Positions 35,262 through 43,795 of a stretch of 64,000 bases of DNA are shown here, piece by piece. Position numbers and translations under genes: made by a program. The stretch spans positions 62,001 through 126,000 of the forward strand of contig JAIUOE010000004.1 in the NCBI GenBank assembly GCA_020161395.1, read 5' to 3'. Position 1 is the stretch's first letter. The number at the start of each line of letters is the position of its first letter. The DNA comes from Bacteroidota bacterium. Lineage in GTDB: Bacteria; Bacteroidota; Ignavibacteria; Ignavibacteriales; Ignavibacteriaceae. Below the pieces are notes generated by a model that was given only the letters and a program-made list of their open reading frames with translations, searched no databases and was not told the DNA's origin.

Positions 35262-37688
35262 ATGCCTGAAATAGTCGATTTACGAGAAGATTTGATCTGT
35301 TTTCATTGTGGTGAAAAGTGTGAAGACGGATCAATCTCTATTGAAGACAAATCATTTTGTTGTGAAGGTTGCAAACTGGTTTACCAGGTGCTTGAGGAGA
35401 ACAATCTCTGCACCTACTACAATCTGAATGCAACTCCCGGATCATCAAAACGGGAGAAGGTGGCAGGGAAACGATATGACTACCTCGATGATCCTGAAAT
35501 TTCTGAAAAGCTGATCGAATTTGGAAACGATCAGCTTTTCAAACTTTCCTTTTTAGTTCCCTCAATACATTGCAGTTCCTGCATCTGGCTTCTCGAAAAT
35601 CTGTACAAACTTGACGACCGGATTCTCGAGTCCCGGGTTGATTTCCCCGCTAAAAAAGTATTTATCAAAGCAAAACCGGCCATAAAGATAAGTGAAATTG
35701 TATCTGTTATGGATTCGATCGGGTATGAACCGAGACTCAGTCTCGATGAACTCGACCGGAAGGATACAAAATCGTTTAACAAATCGCTTTATTTAAAACT
35801 TGGCATTGCCGGATTCGCCTTTGGGAATATCATGATGTTGAGTTTTCCGGAATACTTGTCAATAAAGGACAGTGTGGAATCATTTGGAGTTTTATTTCAA
35901 TTAATCATGGTCGCACTTTCACTCCCTGTACTCTTTTACAGCAGTTCAGATTATTTCATATCAGCGTGGAAAGGGATCAGGAAAAAATATATTAATATCG
36001 ATTTTCCTCTTTCAATCGGAATAATTGCTCTTTGGGGAAGGAGTATCTATGAAATATTTTGGGGTTCGGGTGAGAGTTATATGGATTCCTTTGCGGGTCT
36101 GATATTTTTTCTGTTGATTGGAAAAGTCTTTCAGAATAAAACTTACGAGTATTTTAATTTTGAGAGAAATTACAAATCTTATTTCCCGATATCGATTACA
36201 AGGAAGTCAAAGGAAGGCATTGAGGAAGTGGTGCCACTTTCCAGAATTTCGGTGAAAGACAGAATATTAATTCGAAATAATGAAATAATTCCAGCCGACT
36301 CAATTCTTCTTACGGGAACCGGAAATATTGATTATAGTTTTGTGACGGGTGAAAGTCTTCCACAATTCAGAAAACCGGGTGATAAAGTCTTTGCGGGTGG
36401 CAAACAAATTGGTGGTGTGATTGAGTTGGAAGTTTACAAGCAGGTGTCACAAAGCTACCTCACAAGACTTTGGAATGATTTTATTGTTTCCAAGAATCGA
36501 GAAAACGGGCTCATAAATTTTTCAAATATAGTAAGCAAGTACTTTACACTGGCAATTTTATTGCTCGCAGTCCTTGGCGGTATTCTTTGGTATAATTCGG
36601 GTTTGGCTCAGGTTTTGTCTGTAATCACCTCGGTTTTAATCGTTGCCTGTCCTTGTGCACTGGCACTTTCTGCCCCTTTTGCACTTGGAAACACTCTCAG
36701 ACTGCTTGGAAGAAATAAATTTTACCTGAAAAGTGTGAATGTAGTCGAGGATCTTGGTTCGATCGATACAATCGTTTTCGATAAGACCGGCACTCTTACA
36801 GAGAATCAGGAGATTGGCATAGTATTTGAGGGAGATAATTTGTCAGATTACGAGAGGTCGCTCGTAAAGTCTGCCTTAAAGAATTCACTTCATCCATTAA
36901 GTAAAATAATTTACCGTTCTTTGGTGCAAACTAAAGAGCTGCCCGTTGAATCATTTGAAGAAATCCCGGGAAAGGGAGGTTCGGCAAAAATTGAATCAAA
37001 AATTGTGGTTTTTGGTTCTTCAGGTTTTTTGAAATTAAGCGGATGGGACAGCAAAACAAACATTGAAGTTGGAGCTGAAGGGAGCAGAGTCTATTTGAGT
37101 ATTGATTCTGTGAACAAAGGCTTTTTCAGGGTAACTAATAAATACCGCAATGGCATTGCTGATATTATTAAGGAAATCGGAAAGAAAAAAGAGATTTTCA
37201 TTCTGTCAGGTGACAATTCAAGCGAACGGGAAAATTTAATTAAACTAACAAAGCCCGAGAATGTAATCTTCAACTGTTCACCGTCAGACAAAATGAATTT
37301 TATCGGGAAACTTCAGTCCGGGAACAGAAAAATATTAATGATAGGGGACGGATTAAATGATGCTGCCGCTTTGAGTAAAGCCGATGTAGGAGTTTCATTG
37401 TCAGATGATCTGATGAATTTCACTCCCGCAAGTGATTCATTACTCCACGGAAGTGCTTTGCACAAACTCTCTGCCTTCATTAAACAATCGGTCTCGACCA
37501 TGAATGTGGTTAAAATGAGTTTTGTAATGTCAACAATTTATAATATAATAGGTGTCACCGTTGCTTTAAGCGGTGAACTTTCACCATTATTTGCTGCAAT
37601 CCTTATGCCTGTCAGTTCTATTTCTGTTGTGGTGTTTACTACCATGGGAACCCTGTATACGGCAAAAAAACACGGACTTGAGGTATGA
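35262..37688 (+). CDS. ccoI: Copper-exporting P-type ATPase for cbb3 oxidase assembly
   Basis: An 808-residue P1B-type ATPase of the CcoI/FixI class, which loads copper for cbb3 oxidase. The N-terminus carries the Cys-rich domain CFHCGEKC ... CCEGCKLVYQ and an HMA-like domain with HCSSCIWLLENL. Then come eight membrane helices with CPC at 463-465, the phosphorylation site DKTGTLT at 507, an HP motif in HPLSK and the hinge GDGLNDAAAL. It is the first gene of the cco locus, and ccoS overlaps its end (ATGA). Its position upstream of ccoS and ccoNO supports the role. Confidence 0.94.
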   Translation: MPEIVDLREDLICFHCGEKCEDGSISIEDKSFCCEGCKLVYQVLEENNLCTYYNLNATPGSSKREKVAGKRYDYLDDPEISEKLIEFGNDQLFKLSFLVPSIHCSSCIWLLENLYKLDDRILESRVDFPAKKVFIKAKPAIKISEIVSVMDSIGYEPRLSLDELDRKDTKSFNKSLYLKLGIAGFAFGNIMMLSFPEYLSIKDSVESFGVLFQLIMVALSLPVLFYSSSDYFISAWKGIRKKYINIDFPLSIGIIALWGRSIYEIFWGSGESYMDSFAGLIFFLLIGKVFQNKTYEYFNFERNYKSYFPISITRKSKEGIEEVVPLSRISVKDRILIRNNEIIPADSILLTGTGNIDYSFVTGESLPQFRKPGDKVFAGGKQIGGVIELEVYKQVSQSYLTRLWNDFIVSKNRENGLINFSNIVSKYFTLAILLLAVLGGILWYNSGLAQVLSVITSVLIVACPCALALSAPFALGNTLRLLGRNKFYLKSVNVVEDLGSIDTIVFDKTGTLTENQEIGIVFEGDNLSDYERSLVKSALKNSLHPLSKIIYRSLVQTKELPVESFEEIPGKGGSAKIESKIVVFGSSGFLKLSGWDSKTNIEVGAEGSRVYLSIDSVNKGFFRVTNKYRNGIADIIKEIGKKKEIFILSGDNSSERENLIKLTKPENVIFNCSPSDKMNFIGKLQSGNRKILMIGDGLNDAAALSKADVGVSLSDDLMNFTPASDSLLHGSALHKLSAFIKQSVSTMNVVKMSFVMSTIYNIIGVTVALSGELSPLFAAILMPVSSISVVVFTTMGTLYTAKKHGLEV

Positions 37689-37891
37689 GCGCATTCTACA
37701 TTCTTATAGGTGCGAGTCTTGTTGTTGCAACAGGTTTCCTCGTTGCCTTTTTGTGGGCAGTAAAGAGCGGGCAAATGGACGACAGATACACCCCTTCGGT
37801 TCGGATGTTATTTGAGGACGAGCCAAAAGTTTTAAAAAGTCAAAATGATTCTTCACAATTAAATGACCAGGAGAAAAAGGAGCACAATTAA
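37685..37891 (+). CDS. ccoS: cbb3 oxidase assembly protein CcoS
   Basis: A 68-residue single-helix protein: FYILIGASLVVATGFLVAFLWAVKSGQMDD with the family signature of an acidic/Gly turn (SGQMDD) after the helix, then a charged tail. CcoS is needed to insert haem b and CuB into CcoN in Rhodobacter. It overlaps ccoI by 4 nt and its stop overlaps the ccoNO ATG as TAATG. Confidence 0.92.
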   Translation: MSAFYILIGASLVVATGFLVAFLWAVKSGQMDDRYTPSVRMLFEDEPKVLKSQNDSSQLNDQEKKEHN

Positions 37892-40026
37892 TGCAAGTTG
37901 AAAAATTCAGTTATGACAATAAGATTGTCAAGTACTTTGCTCTGGCAACCACCGTTTGGGGTGTTGTTGGTATGCTTGTCGGACTTCTTATCGCATTGCA
38001 GTTGTTCATTCCGTCACTAAGTCTGAATCTGCCGTTCCTGACTTTCGGCAGACTGAGACCGCTGCATACAAACGCAGTTATTTTTGCGTTTGTCGGAAAT
38101 GGTTTATTCATGGGTGTCTACTACTCGCTTCAACGATTGTTGAAGGCGAGGATGTTCAACGACATTCTTAGTTATGCACACTTCTGGGGGTGGCAGCTAA
38201 TAATTGTTCTGGCTGCAGTTACACTTCCATTAGGTTTCACATCAAGCAAAGAATATGCGGAGTTGGAATGGCCAATTGATATACTTATTGCCGTTGTTTG
38301 GGTTATTTTCGGTGTAAATATGATCGGTACGATCATAAAAAGACGCGAAAAACACATGTATGTTGCGGTATGGTTTTATATAGCAACATTTGTTACAGTT
38401 GCAGTGCTTCATATAGTGAATTCATTCGAAATACCTGTCAGTTTCTTAAAGAGCTATTCACTTTATGCCGGTGTCCAGGATGCACTGGTTCAGTGGTGGT
38501 ACGGTCATAATGCAGTTGCATTCTTCCTGACCACTCCTTATCTTGGTATAATGTATTACTTCATGCCAAAGGCAGCGAACAGACCGGTATATTCCTACAG
38601 GTTGTCAATTATCCATTTCTGGGCATTGATTTTTCTGTACATTTGGGCAGGACCACATCACCTGCTCTACAGTGCACTTCCTGACTGGGCTCAGTCACTC
38701 GGGACTGTGTTCTCTGTTATGCTGATTGCTCCATCATGGGGTGGTATGATAAATGGACTGTTGACACTTCGTGGTGCATGGGACAAGGTGAGAGAAGACC
38801 CCGTATTGAAATTTATGGTCGTGGCTATCACAGCTTATGGTATGTCCACCTTTGAAGGACCAATGCTTTCTCTCAAAAATCTGAATGCTTTGGCACATTT
38901 TACCGACTGGATTATCGCACATGTGCATATCGGTGCTTTGGGATGGAACGGTTTCCTTACATTTGGAATGCTGTACTATCTGGTGCCAAAGTTGTGGAGA
39001 ACAAATCTTTACTCAAAAAAACTCGCCAATTATCATTTCTGGCTCGGTTTCCTCGGTATTGTTTTTTATGCTTCATCGATGTACTGGAGTGCACTTACTC
39101 AGGGTTTGATGTGGAAACAATTTACTCCACAAGGGATTTTGCAATATCCTAATTTCCTTGAGACAACGATCCAGATTATTCCGATGTATATCATCAGAGC
39201 CTTTGGCGGGTTGCTCTACTTCATCAGTTTGTTTATTATGATTTATAACCTGATGAAGACTGCGAAACAAGGACAGTTCCTTGCTGAAGAAGAAGCTGAA
39301 GCTGCTCCTTTGGAGAAAAAGGCGGAGAAATTCAACAAAAAAGCACCTCACACCTGGATCGAAAGTCGTCCAATACAGTTTACACTGTTAGCTACAGTAG
39401 CGATACTTATTGGTGGTATAGTGGAATTTGTGCCTGCGTTTTTGGTTAAGTCAAATATACCAACCATTGCATCTGTAAAACCCTACACCCCACTTGAACT
39501 TGAGGGGAGGGACCTTTATATCCGAGAAGGATGTGTCGGTTGCCACAGTCAATTGGTGAGACCTTTCAGATCTGAAACAGAACGCTATGGTGAATATTCG
39601 AAAGCTGGAGAATTCGTTTACGATCATCCATTTTTGTGGGGTTCGAAAAGAACAGGTCCGGACCTTCACAGAGAAGGCGGGAAATATCCCAATTTATGGC
39701 ATTATCACCACATGATAGAGCCAACAAGGATGTCACCGGGATCCATTATGCCACCATATCCCTGGCTTGAGACTAATGTGCTCGATGTTTCCTCGACTGC
39801 TGACAAAATTACAGCTCTTAGAAGAGTAGGAGTTCCATATCCGGAAGGATTTGAGAGCACTGCACTTCAGAATCTTGAAGCACAGGCAAAGGAAATTTCA
39901 AAAGATTTGTTGAAAAACGGTGTGATAATCGATCACGACAGGGAACTTGTAGCATTGATTGCCTATCTTCAGAGGTTGGGCAAGGACATCAAAGCTGTTC
40001 CGGCAGCTACAAATCAGGTTAAATAA
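37891..40026 (+). CDS. ccoN: cbb3-type cytochrome c oxidase, fused subunits I and II (CcoNO)
   Basis: A 711-residue fusion. Residues about 1-470 are CcoN, a 12-helix haem-copper subunit with the low-spin haem His in RPLHTNAVIFAF, the active-site WYGHNAVAF and GPHHLLY (CuB ligands), and the AHVHIGALGWN haem pair. A charged linker and a membrane helix lead to the CcoO domain, whose c-type haem motif CVGCH starts at C548, followed by MSPGSIMPPYPWL with the Met ligand. Fusion of N and O is common in Bacteroidota. It reduces oxygen with high affinity at the inner membrane. An AAGGAG-rich site precedes the ATG. Confidence 0.96.
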   Translation: MQVEKFSYDNKIVKYFALATTVWGVVGMLVGLLIALQLFIPSLSLNLPFLTFGRLRPLHTNAVIFAFVGNGLFMGVYYSLQRLLKARMFNDILSYAHFWGWQLIIVLAAVTLPLGFTSSKEYAELEWPIDILIAVVWVIFGVNMIGTIIKRREKHMYVAVWFYIATFVTVAVLHIVNSFEIPVSFLKSYSLYAGVQDALVQWWYGHNAVAFFLTTPYLGIMYYFMPKAANRPVYSYRLSIIHFWALIFLYIWAGPHHLLYSALPDWAQSLGTVFSVMLIAPSWGGMINGLLTLRGAWDKVREDPVLKFMVVAITAYGMSTFEGPMLSLKNLNALAHFTDWIIAHVHIGALGWNGFLTFGMLYYLVPKLWRTNLYSKKLANYHFWLGFLGIVFYASSMYWSALTQGLMWKQFTPQGILQYPNFLETTIQIIPMYIIRAFGGLLYFISLFIMIYNLMKTAKQGQFLAEEEAEAAPLEKKAEKFNKKAPHTWIESRPIQFTLLATVAILIGGIVEFVPAFLVKSNIPTIASVKPYTPLELEGRDLYIREGCVGCHSQLVRPFRSETERYGEYSKAGEFVYDHPFLWGSKRTGPDLHREGGKYPNLWHYHHMIEPTRMSPGSIMPPYPWLETNVLDVSSTADKITALRRVGVPYPEGFESTALQNLEAQAKEISKDLLKNGVIIDHDRELVALIAYLQRLGKDIKAVPAATNQVK

Positions 40027-40208
40027 TGTATAAAGATGTTCTTTCATCAATTGATGGCATCACGATATTCCCGATAATAGGGCTTGTAATCTTCGTTTCA
40101 TTTTTCTCTTTCATGATATTTCATGTAGTCAAAATGCCAAAAACGAAGATAGATGAGCTTGAAAAAATTCCCCTTGACGAAAAGAATTTAGAGGAAAAAA
40201 ATGTTTAA
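40026..40208 (+). CDS. ccoQ: cbb3 oxidase small subunit (CcoQ-like)
   Basis: A 60-residue protein with one membrane helix (TIFPIIGLVIFVSFFSFMIFHVV) and a charged C-terminal tail, in the canonical CcoQ position between the ccoNO fusion and ccoP. The ATG overlaps the ccoNO stop by one base (TAATG), and the stop overlaps the ccoP start by 8 nt. CcoQ stabilises the complex. Sequence conservation of this family is low, so position carries much of the weight. Confidence 0.8.
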   Translation: MYKDVLSSIDGITIFPIIGLVIFVSFFSFMIFHVVKMPKTKIDELEKIPLDEKNLEEKNV

Positions 40209-41118
40209 AAAAATTAATTACAGATTTGGATCGACTGTGAAAAGCAAGCAGTTCATCTTTTTGAGTTTCGTGCTTTCGCTTATCCTGTTGCAGAGCAATG
40301 CAATTGCAGCAGAAGGCACGGGTTTTGATGCTGAAACATACATCAATACCGGATTCCTGATTTTCTTCATTTATGTAATTGTAATGACCATCATCTTTTT
40401 GATTGGTCAAAACAAAAAGCCTGAAGAAGAAAAGGAAATGATCAAAAAACTTGACAGAATGATAAACGATGCAAAACCTTTGGAGGAAGAGGAAGCACTC
40501 CTTCTCGAACACAATTACGATGGCATCAGAGAGCTGGACAACAATCTGCCCCCTTGGTGGAAGTATATGTTCTATGCGACAATAGTTTTCTCTGTTGTTT
40601 ACATGGGTTATTATCATTTATCAAGTGGTCCTTCGTCAGCAGCAGAATATGAAAACGAAGTGCGTCAGGCACAACTGGCTCTCGCTGCATCACAGGGACA
40701 ATCAACTGTTAATGCCGATAATGTCAAGCTTCTGACAGATGCAGCCTCACTTGCAAAAGGCAAGGATATTTTTGATAAAAACTGCGCATCCTGCCATGGA
40801 ACAAAAGGTGAAGGTCTGGTCGGTCCCAACCTGACAGACGATTACTGGATACACGGTGGCTCTGTTAAAGAGGTTTACATTGTTCTCGTAAATGGTGTCC
40901 TCGCAAAAGGCATGCCATCATGGAGGGCACAATTTAGCTCACAAGACCTTGAAGCGACAGCCAGCTATATTAAGAGCCTGAAGGGCACCAATCCTCCGAA
41001 TGCCAAAGAACCTCAGGGTGATCTTGTTAAAGAGACTGCCCCTGCCGATTCGGCAAAAGGAGACGGTGCAAAGAAGGACAGTGTTAAAAACGACAAAAAG
41101 AACGAAGTTAAAAAATAG
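40201..41118 (+). CDS. ccoP: cbb3 oxidase cytochrome c subunit CcoP, single-haem form
   Basis: A 305-residue protein. A first hydrophobic segment (about 15-35) and a second (39-65) precede the typical CcoP N-terminal helix, NNLPPWWKYMFYATIVFSV. One c-haem domain follows with CASCH from C195, GEGLVGPNLTDDYW and the Met ligand in AKGMPSW. Proteobacterial CcoP has two CxxCH motifs; only one is present here. The C-terminus is an Ala/Lys/Asp-rich tail of about 35 residues. The subunit passes electrons from soluble cytochrome c to CcoO. A 22-nt hairpin at 41118 separates it from ccoG. Confidence 0.92.
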   Translation: MFKKINYRFGSTVKSKQFIFLSFVLSLILLQSNAIAAEGTGFDAETYINTGFLIFFIYVIVMTIIFLIGQNKKPEEEKEMIKKLDRMINDAKPLEEEEALLLEHNYDGIRELDNNLPPWWKYMFYATIVFSVVYMGYYHLSSGPSSAAEYENEVRQAQLALAASQGQSTVNADNVKLLTDAASLAKGKDIFDKNCASCHGTKGEGLVGPNLTDDYWIHGGSVKEVYIVLVNGVLAKGMPSWRAQFSSQDLEATASYIKSLKGTNPPNAKEPQGDLVKETAPADSAKGDGAKKDSVKNDKKNEVKK

Positions 41119-41139
41119 TTTCAAATTTTATTTTGAAAC
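41118..41139 (+). other. Hairpin between ccoP and ccoG
   Basis: GTTTCAAA and TTTGAAAC pair perfectly around a six-base loop, starting at the last base of the ccoP stop codon. No T-run follows, so it is more likely an mRNA-stabilising or partial-attenuation element, setting structural subunits above the assembly genes, than a full terminator. Confidence 0.45.
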
Positions 41140-41152
41140 GGATTGATGTGTT

Positions 41153-42553
41153 ATGAACGAAGAAGAAGTTATCGATCAGTCGTTCAGGGATTCGATTGGT
41201 ACGATTAAAAAAGATGGTAAAAGAAACTGGATATTTCCTAAACGACCCTCGGGATGGTACTACAATGCACGGAGTGTAGTCAGTATCTTTCTCCTGGCAT
41301 TTCTGTTTGGGATGCCTTTCATAGAAGTGAATGGACAGCCGTTTCTGTTATTTAATGTCTTCGAGAGAAAATTTATCATATTTGGTATTTTTTTCGGGCC
41401 CTATGATTTTCACATTTTTCTTCTTTCGTTCATAGCACTGATCATTTTTGTTATACTGTTCACAGCGATTTACGGCAGGATCTTTTGCGGGTGGGTATGT
41501 CCGCAAACTATCTTCATGGAACTTGTATTCAGAAAAATTGAGTATCTAATTGATGGTGATTACAGGGATCAAAGGCGACTAAAGGCTGCACCCTGGACCG
41601 GAAATAAAATATTCAAAAGGGTACTTAAGTATTCTGTTTTTCTCGGTATATCATATCTGATTGCCCATACATTTATGGCTTATCTGGTTGGATTGGATGA
41701 GGTCACACAAATTGTAACATCTCCTCCCTCCGAGAGACCCGGTGGCTTTATAGCAATGAATGTCTTCACTGGACTCTTTTTCTTCGTTTTTTCGTGGTTC
41801 CGGGAGCAGGCTTGTTTGATAGTCTGTCCTTACGGAAGACTGCAGGGGGTTCTGCTCGATAAAAACTCTCTTGCTGTAACCTATGATTTTGTCAGGGGAG
41901 AACCTCGCGGTAAAATTCGTAAAGATCAGGTTAGAACTGAAGGAGATTGCATTGACTGTAAACTCTGTGTCGATGTTTGTCCTACCGGAATCGACATCCG
42001 AAACGGGATTCAGTTGGAATGCGTAAACTGTACAGCTTGTATGGATGCTTGCGACGAAGTCATGACGAAGATAAAGAAACCGAAAGGACTCATTAGACTG
42101 GATTCACTGAATGGCGTGGAGACCGGAAAAAAGTTCAGTTTTTCGCTGCGGGTTGGAATTTATTCTGCAATTCTGGTTATTCTAATTTCAATTATCTCGG
42201 TTTTAATGGCTAACAGGAAGGATGTTGAAGTTAACATTTTAAGAACCCCGGGTATGTTGTTTCAGGAACAGCCGAACAATAAAATAAGCAACATCTACAA
42301 TTTTCATGTGATCAACAAAACTTTTTACGATATGAATATCGAACTAAAAGTGAAAGGAATACCGGCAACTATTAAGATTCTCGGATCTGAACCTAAAGTT
42401 AAACAGCTCGAGGTTTATGAAGGAAGATTTATGCTCGTGGTTGATCAAAAGGATTTAAAAGCTGTGAATACAAAAATAGATATTGCAGTTATTGAGAATG
42501 GAAGAGAAATTGATACGATAAAGACTTCGTTTTTGGGAAAGGTTAATGAATAA
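41153..42553 (+). CDS. ccoG: cbb3 oxidase accessory Fe-S protein CcoG (FixG/RdxA)
   Basis: A 466-residue membrane protein. About five helices include FCGWVCPQTIFMELVFRKIE. Two [4Fe-4S] sites follow, CIDCKLCVDVCP and CVNCTACMDACD, then a periplasmic C-terminal Ig-like domain after the last helix (about 330-350). CcoG reduces Cu(II) for delivery to the oxidase in Rhodobacter. It follows ccoP after 34 nt, including a hairpin, and is directly followed by ccoH. Confidence 0.95.
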   Translation: MNEEEVIDQSFRDSIGTIKKDGKRNWIFPKRPSGWYYNARSVVSIFLLAFLFGMPFIEVNGQPFLLFNVFERKFIIFGIFFGPYDFHIFLLSFIALIIFVILFTAIYGRIFCGWVCPQTIFMELVFRKIEYLIDGDYRDQRRLKAAPWTGNKIFKRVLKYSVFLGISYLIAHTFMAYLVGLDEVTQIVTSPPSERPGGFIAMNVFTGLFFFVFSWFREQACLIVCPYGRLQGVLLDKNSLAVTYDFVRGEPRGKIRKDQVRTEGDCIDCKLCVDVCPTGIDIRNGIQLECVNCTACMDACDEVMTKIKKPKGLIRLDSLNGVETGKKFSFSLRVGIYSAILVILISIISVLMANRKDVEVNILRTPGMLFQEQPNNKISNIYNFHVINKTFYDMNIELKVKGIPATIKILGSEPKVKQLEVYEGRFMLVVDQKDLKAVNTKIDIAVIENGREIDTIKTSFLGKVNE

Positions 42554-43003
42554 TTGAAAAAGAAATTGAATTGGGGGCATGGCATTGCGATAACTCTGGG
42601 GGCATTCCTTCTGCTGAATTTGATTGTAATTGTCTTTGTCTTCAGGCAGGATGTACAGCTTGTAACTGATAACTATTATGAAAAAGAGTTGAAATACGAA
42701 GATGATATCGTGATGATGCGCAATGCGCTAAATTTGCCCGATTCACTGAAAATAAACTTAAATAATGTGACTCTTGAGATATTCTATCCCGCATCCTTGC
42801 GAAAAAATGATGTGAAAGGGAACATCCACTTGTACAGACCTGATCAGAAGAAGTTTGACTATAATATAGCTGTGAAATATGACTCGACCGGGTTTCAGAC
42901 GATCAACATGGCAGGGAAAGCTCCCGGTAAATGGAAAATCTCAATCCTGGTGAACGATGGCAGTAAAGATTATTTGTTTAAAGAAGATTTATTCCTGAGG
43001 TAA
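42554..43003 (+). CDS. ccoH: FixH/CcoH-family protein
   Basis: A 149-residue protein with one N-terminal membrane helix (GIAITLGAFLLLNLIVIVFVF), the conserved DNYYEKELKYEDDI segment and a periplasmic beta-sandwich, as in FixH/CcoH assembly factors. The start is a TTG immediately after the ccoG stop codon, in the same frame; no ATG lies before the conserved region, and a GGAAAGG site sits in the end of ccoG. Translation is probably coupled to ccoG. It should assist late cbb3 assembly. Confidence 0.85.
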   Translation: MKKKLNWGHGIAITLGAFLLLNLIVIVFVFRQDVQLVTDNYYEKELKYEDDIVMMRNALNLPDSLKINLNNVTLEIFYPASLRKNDVKGNIHLYRPDQKKFDYNIAVKYDSTGFQTINMAGKAPGKWKISILVNDGSKDYLFKEDLFLR

Positions 43004-43005
43004 TC

Positions 43006-43722
43006 ATGTTTATTCTGTCCGGTTTTGTTTTAGGTTTTTTAGGAAGTCTTCACTGCATTGGAATGTGCGGTCCGATTGTGCTTGCGATCAGCAGTGCAAA
43101 ACATGAGATGTATGAGATGGTATTGCAGAGAGTTCTCTATCATCTTGGTAAAGCCTTTACTTATGCTGTGATGGGTGCGCTTTTTGGTGTGCTCGGAAAT
43201 CATATACAACTATCTGGTCTGCAGCAAATCGCCTCAATCATCATCGGGTCTTTGATAGTTCTCTGGATAATTCTGCCAAAATCCTTCAAAACGGCAGTTA
43301 CAAGTTTGCCACCATTCAAACAATACAATGAACAGATCAAAAACCTTCTCTCAAAAGTTCTAAGTTCAGGCAACTCAAAGCCTTTTTTCGTGATTGGTGT
43401 CGTAAACGGATTTCTCCCGTGCGGACTTGTTTATGCCGGTCTGGCGGGAGCGATAGCCACAGGAAATGCGTTTGATGGCTCGCTTTATATGTTTCTCTTT
43501 GGAATGGGCACCATGCCTGCGCTTTTTGCTTTTTCATTTCTGCCAACACTTCGGAAATACCTGCCGAAAATTAACTCCAGGAAAATAATTCCAGCCGTAT
43601 CACTCGTTCTGGGGATTATCTTCATCCTTAGAGGGTTAAACCTTGGGATACCTTTTATAAGTCCAAAATTTGAGCACAAACCGCAAACTGAAGAGTTGAG
43701 TCAACCTGACTGCTGTCATTAG
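43006..43722 (+). CDS. DsbD_2-type membrane protein (sulfite exporter TauE/SafE-like) of the cco locus
   Basis: A 238-residue protein with about six helices. It has LGFLGSLHCIGMCGPIVLAI near the N-terminus and the matching half-site NGFLPCGLVYAGLAGAIATGN, an inverted duplication typical of the DsbD transmembrane family (PF13386). The Cys residues of CIGMC and PCG could carry thiols or copper. Such genes regularly end cbb3 assembly clusters and have been linked to copper handling or cytochrome c maturation. The C-terminus has a Cys/His end (DCCH), another possible metal site. It starts 2 nt after ccoH. Confidence 0.82.
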   Translation: MFILSGFVLGFLGSLHCIGMCGPIVLAISSAKHEMYEMVLQRVLYHLGKAFTYAVMGALFGVLGNHIQLSGLQQIASIIIGSLIVLWIILPKSFKTAVTSLPPFKQYNEQIKNLLSKVLSSGNSKPFFVIGVVNGFLPCGLVYAGLAGAIATGNAFDGSLYMFLFGMGTMPALFAFSFLPTLRKYLPKINSRKIIPAVSLVLGIIFILRGLNLGIPFISPKFEHKPQTEELSQPDCCH

Positions 43723-43760
43723 TAACATCTTTTTGGTATCAAATTATCGGTTGTTTTGCT

Positions 43761-43768
43761 TAATTTTG
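43761..43768 (+). promoter_or_regulatory. Putative FCB-type -7 promoter element of porX
   Basis: TAATTTTG is a perfect TAnnTTTG match 27 nt before the porX ATG, in a 73-nt AT-rich gap. The upstream TTG candidates (43733 or 43751) are poorly spaced, so the call rests on the -7 box. Confidence 0.4.
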
Positions 43769-43795
43769 AACAACTAAACAGAAATATTTAAGACT

